Shown one piece after another: positions 1 to 6,673 of a DNA stretch of 15,463 nt. A model generated the notes under the pieces. The model saw only the letters and a list, made by a program, of their open reading frames with translations, had not been told where the DNA came from and searched no databases. Origin of the DNA: Methanoregula sp. (GTDB taxonomy: Archaea > Halobacteriota > Methanomicrobia > Methanomicrobiales > Methanospirillaceae); assembly GCA_028711405.1 (NCBI GenBank), contig JAQTSH010000017.1:1-15463 (forward strand), read 5' to 3'. Numbering within the stretch: the stretch's first letter is position 1; the number at the start of each line of letters is the position of its first letter. A program made the position numbers and the translations under genes.

Positions 1-32
1 GCATGATGCCCGACAATCACAAACGAGGTCAT
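1..32 (-). CDS. Start of a partial gene, possibly TrmY (tRNA pseudouridine-54 methyltransferase)
   Basis: An ATG on the minus strand at 32-30 follows directly on the TAG stop of SRP54 (35-33). It opens a frame reading MTSFVIVGHHA that runs off the window edge. Translational coupling to srp54 is likely. The short N-terminus resembles the start of euryarchaeal TrmY proteins, a beta strand followed by a G-H motif, which N1-methylate pseudouridine 54 of tRNA. Only about ten codons are visible, so the identification rests on memory of the family and is tentative. The position at the end of a translation/secretion operon fits, but another short-strand protein cannot be excluded. Confidence 0.35.
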   Translation of the reverse strand, partial: MTSFVIVGHH

Positions 33-1358
33 CTATTGCGATCCGGTGAAACGTTTCATCATCCGCTGCATGTTGAACTTTCCGCCGGTTGCACCCCTGA
101 GCCCTTTCAACGTCCGCTGCATCATCTTGTAGTATTTTAAAAGTTCGCGTACTTCTTCAGGTGAAGCACCGGCGCCCCGTGCGATCCGCTGGAGCCGGGA
201 ACTGGTGATGAGCGAGGGGTCGTCCAGTTCAGCATCGGTCATCGAGTCCATGATGATCCGGTACCGGACCATCTTTGTGGTCGTCACATCATAGACCCCG
301 TCGGGAAGTTTCATGTTGCCCATCGGCAGCATGCTCATGATCTGCTTTAATGGACCCATCTTGTTCAATGCTTCGAGTTGTTTGTACATATCGCGAAGGG
401 AGAACTTCCCTTTCATCATCGCGTTGACATCCACCTCTTCGCCGGTCATGACTTCGCCGGCTCGTTCCATGAGCGCATGCATGTCGCCCATGCCGAGCAG
501 CCGGGAGATAAATCCATCCGGATCGAACCGTTCGAGGTTCTCAACCGTCTCACCGGCACCGACAAAGACAATCCCGCTCTTTGTCTCGGCGACAGCAGAC
601 AGGGCACCGCCGCCTTTTGCGGTTCCGTCCATCTTGGTGATGATGACGCCATCAATCCCGATTGCTTCGTGGAACCGCCGCGCCTGCTCACTTGCCTGCT
701 GCCCGAGAGCCGCATCGATGACGAGCCATCGGTGCGTCGCTTTGGTGATCGCGTTTAAGTCGATGATCTCCTGGATGAGATCTGCTTCAAGTGCATGCCT
801 GCCCTGGGTATCGACAATGACCACTTCGAGATCTTTTGTGGTGACCAGTCCCTCTTTGACGATCTTCCGGGCGTCTGTGCCTTTCGGGTCTCCGATGCAC
901 GGGATGTTGATCTTCTGGCAGAGCGTGGACAACTGGTCGTAAGCGCCGGGGCGGAACGTGTCTGCACAGATGACGCCGACTTTCATCCCCTTCTTCTGGA
1001 AGAACCGGGCGATCTTCGCGGTCGTGGTCGTCTTACCACTGCCTTGCAACCCAGCCATCAGGATCGTCTGGGGTTCCAGTTTCACATCCGTGGACGCCCA
1101 GACGAGGCGCACGAGTTCCTGGTAGACGATCCGGAGCACATGCTCGCGGACGTTCGTCCCTTTTGGCGGTTCCTCTTCGAGCGACCGGGTACGGATCGCT
1201 TTTGAGAGATCGATGACGAGCTTGACGTTCACGTCCGATGAGATGAGCGCCCGCTGGAGATCTTTTGTGAGCTCATCGACCGCTGCCCGGTCGACTACGG
1301 TTTTTCCCGCGAGTTTCTTTAATGCGTCCTTCAATGAAGCGGAGAGACTGTCGAGCAT
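33..1358 (-). CDS. srp54: Signal recognition particle protein SRP54
   Basis: This is the GTPase subunit of the archaeal SRP. It binds signal sequences and 7S RNA and delivers ribosomes to FtsY at the membrane. The 441 residues have the usual layout: N domain (about 1-95), G domain with P-loop GLQGSGKT (103-110), DTQGRH (183-188) and TKMDG (241-245), and a methionine-rich M domain (about 300-441) ending in MQRMMKRF. The G3 loop has Gln where bacterial Ffh has Ala (DTAGR) and the human protein has Ser, so that position is variable. The ATG overlaps the FtsY TGA by one base (TGATG), with a GGAGG motif nine bases upstream inside ftsY. It is the third gene of the pfdA-ftsY-srp54 unit. The length is normal and no defects were seen. 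Confidence 0.97.
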   Translation of the reverse strand: MLDSLSASLKDALKKLAGKTVVDRAAVDELTKDLQRALISSDVNVKLVIDLSKAIRTRSLEEEPPKGTNVREHVLRIVYQELVRLVWASTDVKLEPQTILMAGLQGSGKTTTTAKIARFFQKKGMKVGVICADTFRPGAYDQLSTLCQKINIPCIGDPKGTDARKIVKEGLVTTKDLEVVIVDTQGRHALEADLIQEIIDLNAITKATHRWLVIDAALGQQASEQARRFHEAIGIDGVIITKMDGTAKGGGALSAVAETKSGIVFVGAGETVENLERFDPDGFISRLLGMGDMHALMERAGEVMTGEEVDVNAMMKGKFSLRDMYKQLEALNKMGPLKQIMSMLPMGNMKLPDGVYDVTTTKMVRYRIIMDSMTDAELDDPSLITSSRLQRIARGAGASPEEVRELLKYYKMMQRTLKGLRGATGGKFNMQRMMKRFTGSQ

Positions 1359-2383
1359 CAGGTATCCCCTCCGAGCAATTCCTCTACCACCTGTTGTGGG
1401 GAGAAGGGTATGATATCATCATATGACTGACCGGTGCCGAGGAACATGAGGGGTTTTTTTATTGTGTGCGCAATCGATATGGCTGCACCGCCGCGCGAGT
1501 CCATGTCGGCTTTGGTGAGGACGACCGCATCGGCGCCGATCGTCCGCTCGAACTCCGCTGCCCGGACGACTGCATCGTTGCCGGCGACGGCTTCATCCAC
1601 GTACACGACAAGATCCGGATTCATCACGCGTTTGATCTTTCCGAGCTGGCTCATCAGGTTGGCTTTGGTGTGAAACCTGCCGGCGGTATCCGCAAGCACC
1701 ACATCGATCTTGTGCGAGATCGCGTACTGAACGGTGTCAAAGAGGACCGCGGACGGATCTGCACCCGCCTGGTGCTGGATGATCTTGATCCCGAGGCGTT
1801 GTGCATGAACGTCAATCTGTTCGATGGCGCCTGCACGGAAGGTATCCCCGGCGCCGATCACGACCGAGAACCCCTGTTTCTTTAAGTATGATCCGACCTT
1901 CGCGACGGTAGTGGTCTTACCGGTTCCGTTCACCCCCGTAAAGAGGATCTTGACCGGGTGTTCGTGGGTTTTGATATATTCCGTAAGATCAAATCCGGTG
2001 CCGAGCACCGCAAGGAGCGCATTCTTTAATGCACGGACAACGAGTGCGTCAACGGATTCGCCGATCTTCCGGTGTTTGCCGACAAGGCTTGTCCGTACGT
2101 GGGCGATGATTGCATCGCTTGTTGGCAGCGCGACGTCGCTCTCCAGGAGGGTCATCTCAAGTACCGAGAGCGCATCGGATACGTCTTTGTCTGATACGAC
2201 AAGCTCGCGGTCGATGATGAGGAGTTTGACCTTGTCGACAAGTGAGGGTGATGCCGGTGTGACGGCTGCCGGGATCTCCGGGGCTGCTGCTTCCAGGGCA
2301 GCCGTTGGTTTCACGGTCTCTCCGATGCTTGTGCCCAGCCGTTCCCTGGCAGCCCGCAACCGTTCCTTGAGCCCACCGAACAT
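1358..2383 (-). CDS. ftsY: SRP receptor GTPase FtsY
   Basis: FtsY is the membrane-associated receptor for SRP. It forms a GTP-dependent complex with SRP54 and hands nascent chains to the translocon. The 341-residue protein has a short basic N-terminal segment (1-25), a low-complexity Ala/Pro linker (26-47), the N domain (about 48-135), and the G domain with GVNGTGKT (150-157), DTAGR (232-236) and TKAD (290-293) followed by the GGAA motif. The ATG lies 16 bases after the prefoldin stop. An AGGAG motif about twelve bases upstream is rather far away but is the only good ribosome binding site. It overlaps srp54 by one base, so the two interacting GTPases are probably made in coupled amounts. Confidence 0.97.
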   Translation of the reverse strand: MFGGLKERLRAARERLGTSIGETVKPTAALEAAAPEIPAAVTPASPSLVDKVKLLIIDRELVVSDKDVSDALSVLEMTLLESDVALPTSDAIIAHVRTSLVGKHRKIGESVDALVVRALKNALLAVLGTGFDLTEYIKTHEHPVKILFTGVNGTGKTTTVAKVGSYLKKQGFSVVIGAGDTFRAGAIEQIDVHAQRLGIKIIQHQAGADPSAVLFDTVQYAISHKIDVVLADTAGRFHTKANLMSQLGKIKRVMNPDLVVYVDEAVAGNDAVVRAAEFERTIGADAVVLTKADMDSRGGAAISIAHTIKKPLMFLGTGQSYDDIIPFSPQQVVEELLGGDT

Positions 2384-2398
2384 GAGAGTGCGAGGCTC

Positions 2399-2872
2399 CT
2401 AATTCTGTTCCAGACCGAGTGGATTGGATCCCTGTCCGGCAGCCATTGTCTGCTGGTATCCCTGCTCGATCCGTTTTGCGATATCGTTCATCTGGGCGCG
2501 GAGCCGGTTGAGGGTCTCTGCGACTTTCTTTTCGGACGCTTCCATCTCCGTGATCCGGTCTTTGAGATATTCCCTGGCGTCAACGTTCTTCTTCTCAACG
2601 ATCACTTCCGCGCCGATATTCAACAGGACTTTTTCGGGTTCGAGGACTTTTACCCTGAGGCTCGCCCCGCCACCCACCTGGAGGAGAACCGTGCCGTCTT
2701 CCGAGGTCTCAAGGGTTTCGAGGGCTTCGATGGCGGCGATCGCTTCCATCTTCCCGTTCTCCATGAGTTCCATCTGCTGGGCATAGATCTCTGCCTGCTG
2801 CCCGTATTCCTTTAAATAATACTGGAGCGTCTCAAGTTCACGCTGATCCATTGGTGCGTTAGTATCTGCCAA
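2399..2872 (-). CDS. pfdA: Prefoldin alpha subunit (GimC/Pfd)
   Basis: Prefoldin is a hexameric chaperone of two alpha and four beta subunits. It holds unfolded proteins in coiled-coil tentacles and passes them to the thermosome. The 157-residue protein has an N-terminal coiled coil (about 8-50), a beta-hairpin core with a GGGASL stretch, and a C-terminal coiled coil (about 100-145), as expected for the alpha type. The start is a TTG preceded by a strong GGAGGGG motif. The in-frame ATG seven codons later has no such motif, so the TTG is preferred. In many Euryarchaeota this gene directly follows ribosomal protein LX. Here an accessory island separates them, so pfdA must rely on its own promoter. 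Confidence 0.95.
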   Translation of the reverse strand: MADTNAPMDQRELETLQYYLKEYGQQAEIYAQQMELMENGKMEAIAAIEALETLETSEDGTVLLQVGGGASLRVKVLEPEKVLLNIGAEVIVEKKNVDAREYLKDRITEMEASEKKVAETLNRLRAQMNDIAKRIEQGYQQTMAAGQGSNPLGLEQN

Positions 2873-2936
2873 AATTCCCCTCCGCGAGTTGTATGATTCC
2901 CTTAATTCTTACTCCTGATAGGTATGTTCTGCTCCG

Positions 2937-2947
2937 CATAAATATCT
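2937..2947 (-). promoter_or_regulatory. Candidate TATA box for pfdA-ftsY-srp54
   Basis: On the minus strand the segment reads AGATATTTATG with purines (AAGG) just upstream, a plausible BRE/TATA pair. It would place transcription start near 2912, about 40 bases ahead of the TTG of pfdA. The same AT block read on the plus strand (CATAAATA) could also serve the 3091 gene. The match to the archaeal consensus is moderate. Confidence 0.4.
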
Positions 2948-3090
2948 CCTTGTGGAAAAAGTGCGGCGATGAGAGGGTTTTTCTGTCAGGTTTTGATCGG
3001 GTAAAGGGTACATGCAGAATGAGAATTTCGTTTGGTGAAGTTAATCAGTGAAAAGAAGATAATGGAACATGGTTTGAGGATTTTAGAAAA

Positions 3091-3537
3091 ATGAATGAAA
3101 TCAATCTCGATCAGGCAACAGCGAATGCCTTGATCGCGTTACCAAAAGTCAGGGCAAACAATGAAGTGTCCCATTATCCGGGACTCGGCGGGCATCTCAC
3201 CTTACCCCTCATCTCTGAAGATGGACATGAATCATTTCATCTTGATATCCGGAGAGGGGGAATCGATCTTGTCAAAGGAACGTATCAGAACCGGGCAATG
3301 CAGGTGGTGGTCCTTGTCAGACTTGATTTTGGCGGTGCTCCGCATCGGAATCCTGATGATGAAGAGGTTCCAACTCCTCATCTCCATATGTACCGGGAAG
3401 GTTATGGGGACAAATGGGCAATTCCTGCACCACAGGAACAATTTCCTCACATTCAGGATATATGGATCACCCTTCAGGACTTCATGCATTATTGTAATAT
3501 TGTCAATCCTCCGCTCATCCAAAGAGGGATCGTATGA
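3091..3537 (+). CDS. Uncharacterised protein, DUF6978-like
   Basis: The function is unknown. The 148-residue protein has the features I associate with the DUF6978 family: a strand-turn-strand region with FHLDIRRGGIDL (49-60), then RLDFGGAPHRNPD (77-89), and a histidine-rich block PHLHMYREGYGDKWA (96-110). The paired histidines (H97, H99) and the following acidic/aromatic residues could form a metal or catalytic site, but this is inference. The protein is soluble and has no signal peptide. The ATG follows a weak GAGGA eleven bases upstream. Its stop overlaps the next gene's start in an ATGA, so the two are cotranslated and likely act together. The family name comes from memory of motifs and was not searched. 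Confidence 0.7.
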   Translation: MNEINLDQATANALIALPKVRANNEVSHYPGLGGHLTLPLISEDGHESFHLDIRRGGIDLVKGTYQNRAMQVVVLVRLDFGGAPHRNPDDEEVPTPHLHMYREGYGDKWAIPAPQEQFPHIQDIWITLQDFMHYCNIVNPPLIQRGIV

Positions 3538-4301
3538 TTAACGAGATCCAGAGATTGTTGGATGAATACGTGCAGTGGCTCAAGGAAAAGACTCAACTCC
3601 GCCGGATAGATGACGATTGGGTGGAAATTACAACACCCTATCTTGATCGACACAACGACTATCTCCAGATTTATGCAAGACGCCAGAATGGGGGATATAC
3701 TCTGACAGATGCCGGGTATATTCTTCAGGATCTGGAACAGTCCGGATGCAGGCTGGATACACCCAAAAGAGAAGCATTGCTGCTCATGACCCTCAATGGT
3801 TTCGGCGTGAGACAAAACCGCGAGTCCCTTGAAGTTCATACCTCCGCTGATAATTTTGCACTTCGGAAACACAATCTGATTCAGGCAATGCTCGCAGTCA
3901 ATGATCTCTTCAGTCTTGCAATGCCCATGACCGCGAGTTTATTTTATGAGGATGTGGTTGCGTGGCTGGATTCTCATGAGATCCGTTATACGTCAAATGT
4001 AAAATTCTCCGGAAAGACCGGCTATGATCATCTCTTTGACTTCGTGATACCGAAATCCCGGCGTCAGCCGGAAAGAATCTTAAAAACAATAAGTAATCCT
4101 ACCCGCGAGACAGCCACAGCGGTAGCCTTCTCCTGGATTGATACCAAAGAAGTCCGCCCGGCAGACTCAAAAGTGTACGCACTTCTGAATGACATGGAGC
4201 GCCCTGTTTCTGCAAATGTTCTGGATGCACTGAAAAATTATGAAGTGACTCCGATATACTGGAGCAAACGGGAATTGGTAGTTGAAGAGCTCGCCGCTTG
4301 A
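3534..4301 (+). CDS. DUF1828/DUF1829 domain protein
   Basis: This 255-residue protein fits the uncharacterised DUF1828-DUF1829 architecture. The N-terminal half (about 28-115) carries the typical GGYTLTDAGYIL stretch (53-64), preceded by a strand ending in LQIYARR. The C-terminal half (about 150-245) holds the region around FDFVIPKSRRQPE and ends with two strands (VTPIYWSKREL). The overall look, with acidic residues on strands and a terminal TPIYWS strand, recalls restriction-endonuclease-like folds, but I could not assign catalytic residues. The gene starts within the stop of the 3091 gene (ATGA overlap), making a compact two-gene cassette. No membrane segment was seen. A role in defence or as an antitoxin/toxin partner is speculation from context. 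Confidence 0.75.
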   Translation: MINEIQRLLDEYVQWLKEKTQLRRIDDDWVEITTPYLDRHNDYLQIYARRQNGGYTLTDAGYILQDLEQSGCRLDTPKREALLLMTLNGFGVRQNRESLEVHTSADNFALRKHNLIQAMLAVNDLFSLAMPMTASLFYEDVVAWLDSHEIRYTSNVKFSGKTGYDHLFDFVIPKSRRQPERILKTISNPTRETATAVAFSWIDTKEVRPADSKVYALLNDMERPVSANVLDALKNYEVTPIYWSKRELVVEELAA

Positions 4302-4340
4302 TCTCCCGTACAGCTCTCTTATTTTTATAGGATCCTCCAC

Positions 4341-5064
4341 ATGGCTCAAAACTCCGGTATCGAATGGACTGAAACCACGTGGAACCCGGTCACCGGCTGT
4401 ACTAAAATCAGTCCGGGCTGCAAGAACTGCTACGCCGAACGGATGGCACTCCGGCTTCAGGAAATGGGACAGCCGAATTACCGGGACGGGTTTAAGGTCA
4501 CGCTGCACGAGCGGATGCTGCCTCTCCCGCTTACGTGGAAAAAGCCCCGGATGATCTTCGTCAATTCCATGAGCGACCTCTTCCACAAGGATGTCCCGAC
4601 AGAGTTTATCGAAAAGACATTTGCTGTCATGCGGATAGCGTCGTGGCACACGTTTCAGATTCCTGACCAAACGATCTGACCGTCTGCGGGAGATCGAAGA
4701 GAAGATCAGTATCCCGAAAAATGTCTGGTTCGGAGTCAGCGTCGAGTGTGAGGATTATCTCTATCGCATCGATGACCTGCGGGTCACCCACGCACCGGTA
4801 AAGTTTCTCTCGCTTGAACCGTTACTCGGTCCGCTGCCGGGTCTGAACCTTGATGGCATTGACTGGGTAATTGTTGGCGGGGAGTCGGGACCCGGTGCAC
4901 GACCGATGCAGGAAGAATGGGTGACGGATATCCGGGACAGATGCCTTGCCGCAAATGTTCCGTTCTTCTTCAAGCAGTGGGGCGGCGTTATCAAGAAACG
5001 GACGGGACGGGTACTGGAAGGCAGGACGTGGGATCAGATGCCAGGTCTGCCAGTTACGGTTTAA
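4341..5064 (+). pseudogene. DUF5131 (phage Gp37/Gp68 family) gene with a frameshift
   Basis: The first frame (4341-4679) encodes 112 residues beginning MAQNSGIEWTETTWNP, with the three-cysteine motif C20-x6-C27-x2-C30-YAE and the block MIFVNSMSDLFH typical of DUF5131. After HTFQI the frame shifts at 4662-4663 (ATTCCTGACC, where ATTCTGACC would read on). The next frame continues without a stop from LTKRSDRLREIEEK through VWFGVSVE, FLSLEPLLGPLP, WVIVGGESGPGARPM and VPFFFKQWGG to the TAA at 5062-5064. A single inserted base thus breaks an otherwise complete gene of about 240 codons. The sequence around the break is not a known slippery site, so a true mutation or a sequencing error is likelier than programmed frameshifting. 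The three cysteines suggest a metal cluster; the biochemical role is unknown. Confidence 0.9.
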
Positions 5065-5095
5065 CAACTTTTTTCTATCCTCCCCTCTTTTTCCA

Positions 5096-5158
5096 CTATC
5101 AAAATCTATCAACATATCACAAACTGATAGATATTGATATATGATAGCTCAAAGATAG
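5096..5158. promoter_or_regulatory. Cluster of CTATCA/TGATAG half-sites before fic
   Basis: CTATCA occurs at 5096-5101 and 5106-5111 (ten bases apart), and its complement TGATAG at 5125-5130 and 5142-5147, with a related AGATAG at 5153-5158. CTATCA (5106) and TGATAG (5125) form an inverted repeat with a 13-base spacer. Regular spacing around an AT-rich GATATAT stretch suggests an operator over the fic promoter. The winged-helix tail of Fic is one candidate binder. This is inference. Confidence 0.4.
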
Positions 5159-5190
5159 TATCATTCAGAACGGATGTGGTAGCGAACGCG

Positions 5191-6492
5191 ATGAAACTCC
5201 CGAAAGTCCCGCAATTTTCTGATGATGAAATCAGTGCCGCCATCAGCCTCGCACGCGACCCGAAGATTCTCGAAGCTGCCCTCCAGTATAATGACCGGTA
5301 CTTCCACTGGGAAGAACTCCGGCACCATCCCCTTCCTGCAGATGCAAAGTCCGTCTGGATACTGATGAAATTCCTCCGGAGGACACAATCGAAACAGATC
5401 CCGTTTGCCGGCTGGCGATTCCCCTATACGCTCAACGACTCCTGCTGGCAGATGCTCCACCATTTCGATAAAACGGCAACCGGCAACCTCACGAGTGTGC
5501 TGGATACGATCGGGCATGACCGGGAGCGGTACATCGTCAACTCCCTGATGGAAGAGGCGATCGCATCAAGCCAGCTCGAAGGGGCAGCCACCACCCGGAC
5601 GATTGCAAAACAGATGCTCCGCGAGCGGCGGAAACCCACCAACCGCGACGAGCGGATGATCGTCAACAACTACCTGACCATGAAAAAGATCCGGGAGATT
5701 GAAAAAGAAGATCTCACCCCGGCTCTCGTTCTCTCGCTCCATAAAATGATCACGAACAGGACGCTTGAAGACCCGGCTGATGAAGGGCGATTCCGCAACA
5801 ATGATGATATCCGGGTCGTGGATTCTTCGGGAACCATCCTGCATACTCCCCCCGCCTCATTGAACGTTCCGGAACTAATCGATGAACTGTGCCGGTTTGC
5901 AAACGACGACAAAGATCCGTTCATCCACCCGGTCATAAAAGGGATCTTCCTGCATTTCCTTGTTGGGTACATCCATCCGTTCAACGACGGCAACGGAAGG
6001 ACTGCCCGGACACTTTTCTACTGGTACGTGCTCCGGCATGATTACTGGCTCTTCGAGTACATGGCGATCTCGCGGGCGATCAAGGACACCAAGGGACAGT
6101 ACAAAAAAGCCTACGTTTATACCGAATCCGATGAGAACGACCTGACCTACTTCATACAGTACAACCTCACTGTGATAGAAAAGACCATCACGGAGATCCG
6201 AAAGTATATCGGCGAACAGCAGGCAGAGCAGATCAAAGCGCTCCACAGCATAGAGGAATCAGAAGGTCTCAGCTACCGGCAGATCGATATTCTCAAGCGG
6301 ATTGTAAAACACCCGGAAAAACCGCTCCGGATTAAGGAGATAGAGGAAACTTACCACGTCGCTTATGCGACGGCACGCAGCGATCTCATCCGGCTCGAAG
6401 AACTGGGCTACCTGAAACGGAGGACGCTGGGTAAGGAATATGTCTTCCTGTTCCGTGAATTTCCTAAAAAAAGCGATAATGAGGAACCATGA
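5191..6492 (+). CDS. Fic family protein (AMP transferase) with C-terminal winged helix
   Basis: Fic proteins move AMP (or another nucleotide part) from ATP onto hydroxyl side chains of target proteins. The canonical motif HPFNDGNGRTAR is present (262-273 of 433), with His262 as catalytic base. An N-terminal inhibitory motif S-SQL-EG (126-131) matches the class II rule (S/T)xxxE(G/N), so activity is probably self-restrained in cis. Residues about 365-433 form a winged helix (YHVAYATARSDLIRLEELGYL). I chose the ATG giving MKLPKVPQF because related proteins start with MKLP; a TTG 57 bases upstream (5134) would add 19 residues and has no ribosome binding site. The stop overlaps an HsdR-like start (ATGA), so fic was probably cotranscribed with a type I restriction gene now lost. 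Confidence 0.92.
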   Translation: MKLPKVPQFSDDEISAAISLARDPKILEAALQYNDRYFHWEELRHHPLPADAKSVWILMKFLRRTQSKQIPFAGWRFPYTLNDSCWQMLHHFDKTATGNLTSVLDTIGHDRERYIVNSLMEEAIASSQLEGAATTRTIAKQMLRERRKPTNRDERMIVNNYLTMKKIREIEKEDLTPALVLSLHKMITNRTLEDPADEGRFRNNDDIRVVDSSGTILHTPPASLNVPELIDELCRFANDDKDPFIHPVIKGIFLHFLVGYIHPFNDGNGRTARTLFYWYVLRHDYWLFEYMAISRAIKDTKGQYKKAYVYTESDENDLTYFIQYNLTVIEKTITEIRKYIGEQQAEQIKALHSIEESEGLSYRQIDILKRIVKHPEKPLRIKEIEETYHVAYATARSDLIRLEELGYLKRRTLGKEYVFLFREFPKKSDNEEP

Positions 6493-6566
6493 CTCACGCC
6501 GCCCGCCTCGCCGAATCCCATGTTGAAGATCAAACCACAAAACTCCACGTATGCACTATTGCTTAA
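6489..6566 (+). pseudogene. hsdR: Remnant of an HsdR (type I restriction) N-terminus
   Basis: An ATG overlapping the fic stop (ATGA) opens a 25-codon frame beginning MTHAARLAESHVED. This matches the usual opening of type I restriction subunits, in which a (L)xESHVEDA-type stretch follows a few residues after the start. After codon 14 the similarity ends, and the frame stops at TAA 6564-6566. The identification gains weight from an HsdR C-terminus at 8195-8372, on the other side of the ATPase gene. Together they suggest that the body of hsdR was deleted or replaced. Confidence 0.55.
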
Positions 6567-6641
6567 TCCGCCATTCGGGCGAAGCAATGCCCAACGCCAC
6601 CGTAGCATATACTATCATGCCGGCAGTGGATACGGCGTCAG

Positions 6642-6649
6642 ATTTATTT
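6642..6649 (+). promoter_or_regulatory. Candidate TATA box for the AAA ATPase gene
   Basis: TTTATTTT lies about 28 bases ahead of the ATG at 6674, which is the spacing expected for a leaderless archaeal transcript. No ribosome binding site precedes the ATG, in agreement. This would let the ATPase be expressed independently of fic. Confidence 0.4.
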
Positions 6650-6673
6650 TGTTGAGAGTAAAGTAGTATACTT

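Noticed and set aside
805..812. SRP54 G3 loop with Gln in place of Ala (DTQGR) as a defect
   Set aside because: The position also varies in other SRP54 proteins (Ser in human), and all other GTPase motifs are intact.
4650..4680. Programmed frameshift in the DUF5131 gene
   Set aside because: There is no slippery heptamer or evident downstream structure, and the family is normally encoded in one frame, so mutation or sequencing error is preferred.
5134..5190. TTG at 5134 as the fic start
   Set aside because: It has no ribosome binding site, the extra 19 residues match nothing known, and the repeats here look regulatory; the family typically starts at MKLP.
5304..5320. TTCCACTGGGAAG as a second origin-box-like dyad
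   Set aside because: It lies within conserved fic codons (YFHWEEL) and the dyad is imperfect, so chance is the simplest explanation.
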